Made by a program: the position numbers and the translations under genes. A DNA stretch of 64,000 bases from contig JBILTR010000009.1 of assembly GCA_044371425.1 (NCBI GenBank), forward strand, positions 1-64,000. The letters run 5' to 3'. Positions 27,108 to 35,151 of the stretch are shown piece after piece (within the stretch, counting starts at the first letter, position 1; every line of letters starts with the position of its first letter). Source of the stretch: JBEISR01 sp044371425. GTDB lineage: Bacteria > Planctomycetota > Planctomycetia > Pirellulales > Pirellulaceae. The notes beneath the pieces are model-generated. The model saw nothing but the letters and a program-made list of their open reading frames with translations, was not told where the DNA came from and ran no database searches.

Positions 27108-28589
27108 ATGTTCGATTCCCTTTCTCGTGGCCTGCAGTCTGCCTTCAAGACGCTTCAGGGCAAGGGCAAGCTGACCGAAGCGAACATGCGAGAGGGTTTG
27201 GCTCTGGTCGAATCTTCGTTGCTGGAGGCCGACGTCAGCTACGCGGTGGTTCAGCAGTTCATGAAGAGCGTCACGGAGCGGGCGGTGGGCCGCCGGGTCC
27301 TCCTTTCGCTTCGGCCTTCCGAAGAACTGGTCAAGATCGTCTATGAGGAACTGGTTGGCTTGCTGGGGCCGGTCGATCAGAGCATTCCGATCAAGAAGGG
27401 GCAGCCGACGGTCCTGATGCTTTGCGGGCTGCAAGGGTCGGGCAAGACGACCACCTGCGGCAAGCTGGCCAAACTGATTCAGGAGCAAAAATTGCGGCCG
27501 CTGCTAGTTGCTGCGGACCTCCAGAGGCCAGCGGCGATCGAGCAGTTGAGGGTGCTGGGGGCCCAGTTAGGCGTGCCGGTTTATGCACCCCACGGCGCAG
27601 CCGATCCCGTTCAGGTCTGCCAGGAGGGGATCGAGCAGGCGAGGCAGCAGCACGCCAACGTGGTGATCCTCGACACGGCAGGCCGATTGGCGATCGATCA
27701 GGAGTTGATGGAGCAGCTCAAGCAGATCGATCGGCAGGTCAAGCCCGATCAGATTTACCTCGTGGTCGACGGCATGACGGGCCAGGATGCCGTCAACAGC
27801 GCTTCGGCATTTCACGCCGCTCTGGAACTGGATGGGGCGATTCTGACCAAGCTGGATGGCGACGCGCGCGGCGGTGCCTTGCTGAGCGTCAAAGCGGTCA
27901 CCCAGGTGCCGATCAAGTTCATCGGGACTGGGGAGCACTTGGACGCGCTGGAACCGTTTCGGCCAGAAGGGATGGCCAGCCGCATCCTGGAAATGGGCGA
28001 CATGCTGGAAGTGGCCCGGGAAGCTCACCGGTTGATCGACGACCAGGAGCGAGAGCGACTGGAGGAGCGGTTGCAGTCGGGAAAGTTTTCGCTGGAAGAC
28101 TTCCGCGACATGATCCAGAAGATGCGAAAACCAGGGCTGATGCAGAAAATGCTCGGTCTGATGCCGGGCATGGGAGCCATCAAAGACGCCCTGGCTCAGG
28201 CAGGCGATCAGGACGGCGAAATGGCCAGGATTTCCGGAATCATCGATTCGATGACCCCCGGAGAACGCCAACAGCCTGAGATCATCGACATTCAACGACG
28301 CCACCGCATCGCTCGCGGTGCCGGGGTCCAGGCCGCTCAGGTTTCCGACCTGATCAAACAGTTCCAAGTCATGGGACCGCTGCTCCAACTGATGTCGACC
28401 GGCAAAATGACCGATCGACTCAAGGCCCTCCAGCAGATTCAAGGGGGAATGGCCGGCATGCCAGGGATGAGCCTGGAGAATATGAAGGTCAAACAGAGCA
28501 CTGGAAAGCGGCTATCCCCCAAGGAGAGGGAGAAGCTGCAAAAGGAGCGGGAGCGAAAACTCCGGCAAATGAAGCGAAAAGGAAAATAA
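27108..28589 (+). CDS. ffh: Signal recognition particle protein Ffh (SRP54)
   Basis: 493 aa, normal for the family. Ffh binds 4.5S RNA and signal sequences of nascent membrane proteins and delivers ribosomes to FtsY, using GTP. Visible motifs: the N-terminal helical N domain; G1 LCGLQGSGKTTTCGKLA at about residue 104; DTAGR near 188; TKLDGDARGG near 246; then a methionine-rich M domain (MQKMLGLMPGMG, SMTPGER, then QRRHRIARGAG, the RNA-binding helix-turn-helix). ATG 27108 begins the usual FDSLSRGLQSAFKTLQGKGK; the open frame extends 93 codons upstream but those residues do not belong to the family. GGGGG stands 8 bases before the ATG. It heads ffh-rpsP-trmD-rplS-yraN on the same strand. Confidence 0.97.
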   Translation: MFDSLSRGLQSAFKTLQGKGKLTEANMREGLALVESSLLEADVSYAVVQQFMKSVTERAVGRRVLLSLRPSEELVKIVYEELVGLLGPVDQSIPIKKGQPTVLMLCGLQGSGKTTTCGKLAKLIQEQKLRPLLVAADLQRPAAIEQLRVLGAQLGVPVYAPHGAADPVQVCQEGIEQARQQHANVVILDTAGRLAIDQELMEQLKQIDRQVKPDQIYLVVDGMTGQDAVNSASAFHAALELDGAILTKLDGDARGGALLSVKAVTQVPIKFIGTGEHLDALEPFRPEGMASRILEMGDMLEVAREAHRLIDDQERERLEERLQSGKFSLEDFRDMIQKMRKPGLMQKMLGLMPGMGAIKDALAQAGDQDGEMARISGIIDSMTPGERQQPEIIDIQRRHRIARGAGVQAAQVSDLIKQFQVMGPLLQLMSTGKMTDRLKALQQIQGGMAGMPGMSLENMKVKQSTGKRLSPKEREKLQKERERKLRQMKRKGK

Positions 28590-28668
28590 TCCTCTTCGCA
28601 CCCACGAAAGATTTCCTATACTTTGGGACTCGATAAGTTCCCTGAAATTCACCAGGAGTGGTCGACTC

Positions 28669-28980
28669 GTGACAGTGCGTATTCGGATGAAGCGATTGGG
28701 GCGCAAAGGGCGTCCTTTTTATCGGGTCTGTGCTTTGGATGTTCGGACTCGTCGTGATGGACCGGTTCTCGAAGAACTGGGGCACTACGATCCGATGGTC
28801 AAAGAGACTGACGCCCGTGCCGTGCTCAATGGCGAGCGGATCGATTATTGGTTGAGCGTCGGTGCGCAGCCCAGCGAGCGGGTGGCGACTTTGATCAAGA
28901 AGTACGGCACCAACGGAACGCACTTGGCGGAGCAGAAGGCGGCGGTGGAGCGGCTGAAGCGGCCGTCGTCCCCCTCCTGA
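28669..28980 (+). CDS. rpsP: 30S ribosomal protein S16
   Basis: 103 aa. S16 is a small-subunit assembly protein that binds 16S rRNA. The sequence is typical: VRIRMKRLGRKGRPFYRVCA at the N-terminus, LGHYDP near residue 38, ERIDYWLSVGAQPS near 57. It starts at GTG 28669 with CAGGAG at 28653-28658, about 10 bases upstream. The C-terminal 20 residues (Ala/Glu/Lys/Arg-rich, ending RPSSPS) exceed the E. coli protein. It lies 79 bp after ffh. The gene that usually follows, rimM, is absent; trmD starts 167 bp downstream. Confidence 0.97.
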   Translation: MTVRIRMKRLGRKGRPFYRVCALDVRTRRDGPVLEELGHYDPMVKETDARAVLNGERIDYWLSVGAQPSERVATLIKKYGTNGTHLAEQKAAVERLKRPSSPS

Positions 28981-29147
28981 GTTCGATCGCGCACCTTGAT
29001 TGGCCAGCCACTCTCGGCTTGCTGGTCAAGCTCACTTCGGACATGCGGAACCCACACGTCCTGCGAGGCTCATTCGAGGTGCTCGCTACAGGACGGGTGG
29101 GTTTTTCTTTGCGATGAGTTGTCCTGGATTCCCCCGGGTTTCTGGTC

Positions 29148-29867
29148 ATGCGGATCGACATCGTTACCCTCTTCCCCGAGATTTTTCGGGGATACATGAC
29201 CCAAAGCCTGTTGGCGAAGGCGATCGATGCGGGGTTGGTGGAGTTGGTGGTGCACGATCTGAGAGACTATTCGTGCGACCCCAAGCACCATAAAGTCGAT
29301 GACCGACCTTATGGTGGCGGCCCTGGGATGCTGATCCAGGTGGAGCCGGTGGTGCGATGTGTGGAGGCGGTTCAGGGGCTCGCGCCGACACCAGGATTGG
29401 TCTGCTTGCTGACTCCTCAAGGAGAGCGGCTTGATCAGCCGCGCGTGGAGCGGCTCGGCGCGTTACCGCGTTTGATCTTGTTGTGTGGTCGCTACGAAGG
29501 GTTTGATCAGCGAGTGATCGACTTGCTGCAGCCGCTAGAGCTAAGCATCGGCGACTATGTGCTCAACGGTGGCGAGGTGGCGGCGATGGTGGTGGTCGAT
29601 GCGGCGATCCGAATGATCCCAGGCGTGCTGGGGGATGAAGCGAGCAGCTGGGAGGATTCGTTTTCACGCGGCAATCGCATCCTGGAGTTCCCGCAATACA
29701 CTCGACCAAGGTCGTTTCGTGGCTTGGAGGTTCCCGAGGTGTTGCTGAGTGGCGATCACGGCAAGATCGCTCAGTGGCGCCAGGAGGAAAGCCTGAAACG
29801 CACCTCGCAGCGCCGCTCCGATCTGTTGCGTTCCAACCCCTCCGACCTTCCTGGTGTAGACCGCTAG
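29148..29867 (+). CDS. trmD: tRNA (guanine-N1-)-methyltransferase TrmD
   Basis: 239 aa, full length. TrmD methylates G37 next to the anticodon of tRNAs using S-adenosylmethionine and prevents +1 frameshifting. It begins MRIDIVTLFPEIF, with the catalytic-loop motif DRPYGGGPGM near residue 52 and the trefoil-knot AdoMet site LLCGRYEGFDQRV and IGDYVLNGGEVAA near 112-146, plus the C-terminal LEFPQYTRP element. ATG 29148 is the natural start. It sits between rpsP and rplS, as in most bacteria, but without rimM on its left and with repeat DNA on its right. Confidence 0.97.
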   Translation: MRIDIVTLFPEIFRGYMTQSLLAKAIDAGLVELVVHDLRDYSCDPKHHKVDDRPYGGGPGMLIQVEPVVRCVEAVQGLAPTPGLVCLLTPQGERLDQPRVERLGALPRLILLCGRYEGFDQRVIDLLQPLELSIGDYVLNGGEVAAMVVVDAAIRMIPGVLGDEASSWEDSFSRGNRILEFPQYTRPRSFRGLEVPEVLLSGDHGKIAQWRQEESLKRTSQRRSDLLRSNPSDLPGVDR

Positions 29868-29869
29868 CG

Positions 29870-30030
29870 CCCCCTTGTGGCATGGGCGTCCCGCCCATGC
29901 TGACTTTTCGCAGGCCTAGCCAAATTGGGCTCTGCCACCACCTTCTCGCGGCATGGGCGTCCCGCCCATGCGAATTTTTTGCTAGCCGTACGAAATAGGG
30001 CTCCGCCACCGCCCCTTGTGGGATGGGAAA
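29870..30030 (+). repeat. Tandem 71-bp units with GCATGGGCG..CGCCCATGC palindromes
   Basis: Two full units and the start of a third follow the trmD stop. Each of the first two has a perfect 9-bp inverted repeat with TCC loop (29880-29900 and 29951-29971), then a T-rich patch, then a stretch ending GGGCTCTGCCACC or GGGCTCCGCCACC. The spacing between equivalent positions is exactly 71 bases; a third, decayed unit starts at about 30022. The second hairpin is followed by GAATTTTTT and could act as a terminator between trmD and rplS. These palindromes resemble the 'MGVPPM' repeats common in planctomycete genomes. Confidence 0.85.
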
Positions 30031-30138
30031 AGCGAAAAATGCCCTTTTCAGAAGGGGGGAAATCGACGATATTCAAAGGTCCCCCGTGGGGAATCGATCG
30101 CGGAAAGTGCCTCCATTGTGAATCGTTGAAGTGACACC

Positions 30139-30489
30139 ATGAGCCAGAAAATCATCGCTCTTGCCGAGCAATCGTCGTTGAAAGCCAATGTGGACGCCTT
30201 TGAAGTGGGGGATGTGGTGGATGTCCACACCAAGATCCTCGAAGGGAACAAAGAGCGGATCCAGATTTTCAGCGGCACCGTGATCGCTCGCAGTGGCAGC
30301 GGCACTCGCGAAATGTTCGTCGTGCGACGGATCGTCGGCGGCGAAGGGGTGGAGCGGAAGTTTCCGCTGCACTCGCCTCGTATCGACAAGATCGATGTCA
30401 AGAGGAAGAGCGTTGTGCGTCGAGCCAAGTTGTATTTCCTTCGCCAGCGGAGCGGCAAGTCGGTTCGCCTTCGCGAACGTCGCGTCTGA
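30139..30489 (+). CDS. rplS: 50S ribosomal protein L19
   Basis: 116 aa. L19 sits at the subunit interface of the large ribosomal subunit. Family motifs: GDVVDVHTKILEGNKERIQ, FSGTVIARSG, TREMFVVRRI, GVERKFPLHSPRIDKI and VKRKSVVRRAKLYFLRQRSG. The ATG at 30139 begins MSQKIIALAEQSSLKANVDA, a normal start; the ribosome-binding site is weak (GAAGTG). It is separated from trmD by 271 bp that includes the palindromic repeats, so it may have its own promoter. It is followed by an intrinsic terminator at 30566. Confidence 0.97.
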   Translation: MSQKIIALAEQSSLKANVDAFEVGDVVDVHTKILEGNKERIQIFSGTVIARSGSGTREMFVVRRIVGGEGVERKFPLHSPRIDKIDVKRKSVVRRAKLYFLRQRSGKSVRLRERRV

Positions 30490-30565
30490 TTGGTGCGGCG
30501 ATCGGGGTCGATGGCGGTGGTTGCTGCCTGAACCGATCGGCTTAGGGATTGGACCAAATCCACCG

Positions 30566-30611
30566 AGGCTCCTAGGATTTCATCCAACGATGAGAATCCG
30601 GGAGCCTTTTT
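30566..30611 (+). terminator. Intrinsic terminator after rplS
   Basis: Left arm AGGCTCC-TA-GGATT (30566-30579) pairs with AATCC-G-GGAGCCT (30595-30607), leaving a small internal loop and a 15-base apical loop, followed by five T at 30607-30611. It lies about 80 bases past the rplS stop and directly abuts a possible GTG start of yraN at 30613, whose apparent Shine-Dalgarno (GGGAG) is part of the stem. Confidence 0.7.
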
Positions 30612-30630
30612 CGTGCGCGGAGCTGGTGGG

Positions 30631-31125
30631 ATGGAGCTGTCGAGGTGGCGCGAGGGATGCCAAAGCGTGGCGCGCGGGGCTCTCTACCGGCTGATCGATG
30701 GAGCCCAGAGGTGGCTTGGCATCGGAATGTACCAACCCGGAGAGTTGGCGCTGGGGGCCCGGGGGGAAGCGATTGCCAAGCGTTACTTGCAGCGGCATGG
30801 GTATCGCTGCCTGGAGTCAAGCTATCGTTCCTGGGTGGGTGAAATCGACCTAGTGATGCTCGACCACCGACAGTTGGTTTTTGTCGAAGTGAAAACCTGG
30901 CGCGGGGCAGATGCTGGGGAAGGACCTGCCGACTCGGTAGACCAACGCAAGCAGTGGCAATTGACTCGGTGCGCCCAGGAGTACCTCACACGCTACCGGC
31001 TCTGGAATCAACCGGCTCGTTTCGACGTCGTCGCGATCGTGCTCGATCCAGGCCGTCGTCATCCCGATTCGATCAGGCACTATCGGGGCGCCTTTGAAGC
31101 GAGCGAGGATCGGAGGCCAACGTGA
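30631..31125 (+). CDS. yraN: UPF0102 family protein (YraN-like nuclease fold)
   Basis: About 164 aa from ATG 30631. The core GELALGARGEAIAKRYLQRH followed by GYRCLESSYRSWVGEIDLVMLDHRQLVFVEVKTW is typical of UPF0102, a small family with a restriction-endonuclease-like fold (conserved E, D and ExK: GEIDLV...FVEVK). The cellular role is not established. The gene commonly lies downstream of rplS and rnhB; here rnhB is missing. The start is uncertain: GTG 30613 has a GGGAG, but this overlaps the rplS terminator; ATG 30727 would give the usual short N-terminus; ATG 30631 is a compromise. The protein would carry 20-40 extra residues at the N-terminus if either upstream start is used. Confidence 0.85.
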   Translation: MELSRWREGCQSVARGALYRLIDGAQRWLGIGMYQPGELALGARGEAIAKRYLQRHGYRCLESSYRSWVGEIDLVMLDHRQLVFVEVKTWRGADAGEGPADSVDQRKQWQLTRCAQEYLTRYRLWNQPARFDVVAIVLDPGRRHPDSIRHYRGAFEASEDRRPT

Positions 31126-31254
31126 CGTTGGTGGTTGGCCAGGCAGCTGGTGGCGCGCGCCAGTGGATGGCAATTCAGGCGGAGGGTATGGTCCGCCGGA
31201 TGGCGGGGCGGCAGAGCGATCGTGCGGCAGGAGTTGAAGTTCGCCACGGTTTGA

Positions 31255-31276
31255 CATTCTAACGATCGTTAGAATG
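31255..31276. promoter_or_regulatory. Perfect 22-bp palindrome (candidate operator)
   Basis: The left arm CATTCTAACGA is the exact complement of the right half, so all 22 bases are self-complementary. TTGACA overlaps its left edge (31251-31256). It lies between the convergent 3' ends of yraN and the flavoprotein gene. Without a central loop it is a poor hairpin and looks more like a binding site for a dimeric protein, but no obvious gene starts next to it. Confidence 0.5.
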
Positions 31277-31287
31277 GCGATCGGCGA

Positions 31288-31761
31288 TCAAGCGTTTGGT
31301 GTCGTTGGGGTGATCGGGAAGGCTTGGCCGAAGCCGCGGACGAAAAGGCCTTCTCGGGGTGCCAGTTCCAGGAGGTGGAAGTCCCCCAGTCCGCGGAGTA
31401 GACCGATGGTGGGGCCGAATTTTTGCTGCATCTGGTCGAGTAGCAGTTCCGCGCGGTCGGTGGGGCGGTCGACTCGATGCACCACACATCGAAAGCTGAC
31501 TCGTTTGCGGGCAAACACATTGACGGCTGTCGATTCATCTTCCAGGAAGAGGACGTGGCAGAGCCGGGAGTCGGCAAGGTGCTGCGTGTGTTTGGCTAGT
31601 TGGCTGACCAGGATATAGAAGCGTTCATGGTGGTCGATGAACGGCGTGTAGCTTGCTTCGGGAAACTCGTCATGGGGGCTGCGGGTAGCCAGGATCAGCG
31701 TCTTTCGCGTAGCGATCAGGGAAACGATTTCCTGGTGCATCGAGGAGTCGGCGCAGTACAT
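31288..31761 (-). CDS. Pyridoxamine 5'-phosphate oxidase-like (HugZ-type) flavoprotein
   Basis: 157 aa. The segment RKTLILATRSPHDEFPEASY followed by TPFIDHHERFYILVSQLAKHT is the split-barrel FMN-binding signature of the PNPOx-like superfamily, and the order (ATRS...P-A-S-Y-x-P-F...YI-x-x-S-x-L-x-x-H) is closest to the HugZ/heme-utilisation subgroup. Such proteins bind FMN or heme; here the substrate is unknown. ATG 31761 is chosen because AGGTGA lies 7 bases upstream; the frame stays open further up but those residues look unrelated. Later residues (LEDESTAVNVFARKRVSFRC) continue the barrel. It is 143 bp downstream of queC on the same strand. Confidence 0.8.
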   Translation of the reverse strand: MYCADSSMHQEIVSLIATRKTLILATRSPHDEFPEASYTPFIDHHERFYILVSQLAKHTQHLADSRLCHVLFLEDESTAVNVFARKRVSFRCVVHRVDRPTDRAELLLDQMQQKFGPTIGLLRGLGDFHLLELAPREGLFVRGFGQAFPITPTTPNA

Positions 31762-31904
31762 GGAGCGGTCACCTTGGGGGTCGGGGCGATAAGCGGCGTC
31801 GGGAGGAACGTTCTCGCGACCAATGCATGATGGCGCTCTGGTCGTTTGCGGGCAATCGGTGAGCGAGACAGGGGAGTGATCAAAAGTGGTGGCTACGGGG
31901 CGGG

Positions 31905-32603
31905 TTACTGGTATCGAGCCGGGTCGGGAGTCTGGTTTTCCGCGAAGCCTTTTCGCCGCAGCAGGCAGGAATCGCAATGCCCGCAGGCCCATCCCTCAGG
32001 CGACGGGTCGTAGCAGCTGGAGGTCTTCCCGTAGTCGACTCCAAGAGCCAAACCTTGGCGGATGATTTCTCCCTTGGTCCATTGGATCAAGGGGACATGA
32101 ATCCGGAGGGTTCCACCTCCCTCGGTTGTCGACTTGAGAGCCAGGTTGGCCATTTTCTCGAAAGCTTCGATGTACTCCGGTCGGCAGTCTGGATAGCCGC
32201 TGTAGTCCAGTGCATTGACCCCCGCAAACAGATCGAAGGCTCCCAGTACCTCGGCCCACCCCAGCGCGTAGCTGAGAAAGAGGGTGTTGCGGGCCGGGAC
32301 GTAGGTGATGGGAATCTCCCGGCCGATCTGATCGGCCGATGAATGTTTGGGAACGGGTAGTAGAGGATCGGTCAGCGCCGAGCCGGCCAAGAGGCCTGGA
32401 GCGATATCGACCACTAGGTGTTGGGCCACTCCCTGCTTGCTGGCTTGCCAGGCGGCATGCGTCAACTCCACACCATGGCGCTGACCGTACCGAAAGCTGA
32501 TGGCGTAGCAAGAAAACCCTTCGCTTCGCGCGATGGCCAGGGTGGTCGCCGAGTCGAGGCCACCGCTGAGCAGGACGACTGCCTTTCTGGATCGATGCGT
32601 CAT
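31905..32603 (-). CDS. queC: 7-cyano-7-deazaguanine synthase QueC
   Basis: 232 aa, normal length. QueC converts 7-carboxy-7-deazaguanine to preQ0 with ATP and ammonia, on the way to queuosine in tRNA. The PP-loop SGGLDS is at residues 13-18. The C-terminal zinc site has Cys197, Cys207, Cys210 and Cys213 (CYDPSPEGWACGHCDSC). FRYGQRHGVEL and VPARNTLFLSYALGWAE are also typical. The frame continues far upstream antisense to trpB, but ATG 32603 gives the family N-terminus. No queD, queE or queF gene is nearby, so the rest of the pathway must be elsewhere. Confidence 0.95.
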   Translation of the reverse strand: MTHRSRKAVVLLSGGLDSATTLAIARSEGFSCYAISFRYGQRHGVELTHAAWQASKQGVAQHLVVDIAPGLLAGSALTDPLLPVPKHSSADQIGREIPITYVPARNTLFLSYALGWAEVLGAFDLFAGVNALDYSGYPDCRPEYIEAFEKMANLALKSTTEGGGTLRIHVPLIQWTKGEIIRQGLALGVDYGKTSSCYDPSPEGWACGHCDSCLLRRKGFAENQTPDPARYQ

Positions 32604-32891
32604 CCCTGGGGGCCTCCGGGCAACGTGATGGGATCGGATGCGGCAACCAGCATCCCCGTGCGAAGATCTTAACGGATCTACCGACCGATCGAAGCCCCGA
32701 TTCCGTGACCGGCTGGTTATGCATCTCCCCTGGGGACCGGGTAGGCCTCTGGGAGAGTGCTTGGGAGAGGCTTGTCCTTGACCATCCATGCCATGGGGGC
32801 GACAATAACTGATTCGCAGAGATCTAGCAGACCAGACGGCCTGCACTGCGGCGCCGATGAGCTGCGACACTGAGGGGAAAGGAGGCGCGCG

Positions 32892-34136
32892 ATGAGCGTT
32901 GCCGACGGACGGAAAACAGTCGAGGATGCGCTGGGAGCGGCCAGCAAGCAGGTACCCGATCGCCAGGGACGCTTTGGGCCCTACGGGGGACGATTCGTCC
33001 CCGAGACGCTGATGCGGGCGCTGATGCAACTGGAAGAGGAGTACCACAAGGCGCAGCAGGATGCGGGGTTTCGCGCCGAGCTGAACGAGTTGCTCAAGCG
33101 ATTCGTAGGCCGCCCTTCTCCGCTCTATCTGGCCAAGCGGTTGACGCAGTACGCCGGTGGCGCCCAGATCTGGCTCAAACGAGAAGATCTCAATCATACC
33201 GGTGCCCACAAGATCAATAACACGCTTGGCCAGGCTCTGCTGACACGCAGGATGGGCAAGACGCGAGTGATCGCCGAGACGGGGGCGGGGCAGCATGGGG
33301 TGGCGACGGCCACGGCATGCGCCCACTTCGGATTTCCCTGCGTCGTCTACATGGGGGCGGAGGATGTGCGTCGGCAGAAACCGAATGTCTTCAGCATGCG
33401 TCTGATGGGCGCCACCGTGCATCCGGTGGAGTCGGGGTCGAGGACGCTGCGCGATGCGGTCAATGAAGCGATGCGCGATTGGATGTCCAGCGTCGAGACG
33501 ACGCACTACATCATCGGTTCGGTGATTGGACCGCATCCTTTCCCGATGATTGTGCGCGACTTTCAGTCGGTGATCGGGTGCGAGACCAAGGCGCAGTCTA
33601 TCGAGGCGATTGGAAGGTTGCCCGATGCGGTGATCGCCTGCGTGGGCGGCGGTAGCAATGCAGCTGGGATGTTCTATCCCTTTGTCGAGGACCGGCAGGT
33701 GCGATTGGTTGGAGTGGAAGCAGGGGGACGCGGTAGCAAGCCAGGCGACCATGCATCGCCTCTTTCGTACGGATCCCCCGGAGTGCTTCACGGATCGTTC
33801 AGCTACGTCATGCAGGATGAAGACGGGCAGACCTCGGACGTGCATTCGATGAGCGCCGGTCTGGATTATCCGGGTGTCGGACCGGAGCACAGTTATTGGA
33901 AAGATACCCATCGCGTCGAATACACGGCGTGCGAGGATCAGGACGCGCTGGCCGCCTTTGACCTGCTGGCGAGGCAGGAGGGAATCCTGGCCGCGCTCGA
34001 AACCAGTCATGCGATCGCCAAAGCAGTGGAACTGGCGCGGACCATGTCGAAGGATCAGCACCTGGTGATCTGTTTGAGTGGTCGCGGTGATAAGGATGCT
34101 CTCGAATTGGCACGCCTGCGTGGCGAGACGTGGTGA
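32892..34136 (+). CDS. trpB: Tryptophan synthase beta chain
   Basis: 414 aa. It condenses indole with L-serine to L-tryptophan using pyridoxal phosphate. The family motif LKREDLNHTGAHKINN carries the PLP lysine at residue 107. AETGAGQHGVATATACA and the phosphate-binding GGGSNAAGMF are also present, as are GVEAGGRG and CLSGRGDKD near the end. The sequence is of the standard TrpB1 type that works in a complex with TrpA. ATG 32892 has GGAGG about 10 bases upstream. trpA follows after 120 bp; no other trp genes are in the window. Confidence 0.97.
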   Translation: MSVADGRKTVEDALGAASKQVPDRQGRFGPYGGRFVPETLMRALMQLEEEYHKAQQDAGFRAELNELLKRFVGRPSPLYLAKRLTQYAGGAQIWLKREDLNHTGAHKINNTLGQALLTRRMGKTRVIAETGAGQHGVATATACAHFGFPCVVYMGAEDVRRQKPNVFSMRLMGATVHPVESGSRTLRDAVNEAMRDWMSSVETTHYIIGSVIGPHPFPMIVRDFQSVIGCETKAQSIEAIGRLPDAVIACVGGGSNAAGMFYPFVEDRQVRLVGVEAGGRGSKPGDHASPLSYGSPGVLHGSFSYVMQDEDGQTSDVHSMSAGLDYPGVGPEHSYWKDTHRVEYTACEDQDALAAFDLLARQEGILAALETSHAIAKAVELARTMSKDQHLVICLSGRGDKDALELARLRGETW

Positions 34137-34256
34137 AAGATGCTGCCGATCCCAGGTGCAGCAGACCAACTGTGCAGGTTGGAAGCATGCCGGCGATCGA
34201 TAGATGTGGTGGCATCCTGACGCAAGCGGAAGTAGCGAAAGAGGCGGGTGGTAACG

Positions 34257-35069
34257 ATGTCTGATGTCGATCGGCTGTTTGTGCGTTTGAAGGCCGAAGG
34301 CCGCAAAGGGTTTCTTCCCTTCATCACGGCTGGGGATCCTGATCTGGCCTTCACGGCAAGGCTTTTGAAGCGCTTGGAAGAACTCGGTTGTTCGATGGCC
34401 GAATTGGGGATCCCCTACAGCGATCCCATCGCCGATGGACCGGTGATCCAGGCCTCCTACCAGCGCGCTCTGGGAAAACAACTAAAGTGGCGATCGGTCG
34501 TCGAGATGCTGGAAGCGACCAAGCCGCACCGCAGCATGCCCGTGGTGACGATGGTCTCCTACGCCATCATGTATCGACATGGCCTGGAGCGGTTTGTCGA
34601 CGAGGCGCAGAAAGCGGGGGTGGCGGGAGCCATCGTTCCCGATCTGTTGGTAGAAGAAAGCGGACCGCTGGCAAAAATTTGTCGCAATCGCGACTTCAGC
34701 CTGATCCAGTTGGTGACACCGACGACCCCAGAGGACCGAGCCCTGAGGATCGCAGAAAGCTCGTCAGGGTTTCTTTACTTTGTATCGGTCACCGGAATCA
34801 CTGGGGAACGGACCGAGCTGCCCGAGGGCTTGGCCGACCGGGTGCAGTGGCTTCGAGGCAAGACGCCACTGCCGATCTGCATCGGCTTTGGAATCAGCCG
34901 ACCCGAGCATGTGCGATTGCTGGCGCCGGTAGCCGATGGGCTGATCGTTGGATCGGCGATGGTGCGTTTGCTGGCGCAGCACGATACCGAAGGGCCGGAC
35001 CGGGTCCTGGAGCGGGTCGATGGTCTGGTGAAGGAATTGATGGAGCCATTGTCGAAGGCTGGGGTTTGA
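34257..35069 (+). CDS. trpA: Tryptophan synthase alpha chain
   Basis: 270 aa. TrpA cleaves indole-3-glycerol phosphate to indole and glyceraldehyde 3-phosphate and passes indole to TrpB through a tunnel. With ATG 34257 the catalytic residues fall at Glu49 (MAELGIPYSDPIADGP) and Asp60, exactly the classical numbering, which supports this start over an in-frame GTG nine bases upstream. PDLLVEES, YFVSVTGITG and the phosphate-binding ICIGFGIS and ADGLIVGSAMV elements are intact. GAGGCGGG precedes the start. It forms a trpB-trpA pair. Confidence 0.97.
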   Translation: MSDVDRLFVRLKAEGRKGFLPFITAGDPDLAFTARLLKRLEELGCSMAELGIPYSDPIADGPVIQASYQRALGKQLKWRSVVEMLEATKPHRSMPVVTMVSYAIMYRHGLERFVDEAQKAGVAGAIVPDLLVEESGPLAKICRNRDFSLIQLVTPTTPEDRALRIAESSSGFLYFVSVTGITGERTELPEGLADRVQWLRGKTPLPICIGFGISRPEHVRLLAPVADGLIVGSAMVRLLAQHDTEGPDRVLERVDGLVKELMEPLSKAGV

Positions 35070-35151
35070 TGTCGAGCCGGGAAGCCGGCCGGAAAAAGGG
35101 ATCGCCCTGCCCCGGCCTCCAAGCAAGTTTCTAATCGTGATGGGAGATCCA

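Noticed and set aside
29774..29998. Small protein beginning near 29774 with MGVPPM-like residues
   Set aside because: It is a translation of the palindromic tandem repeats and the end of trmD in another frame, not a gene.
32604..34481. Long minus-strand extension of the queC frame across trpB
   Set aside because: QueC homology starts at ATG 32603; upstream residues are antisense to trpB and have no family features.
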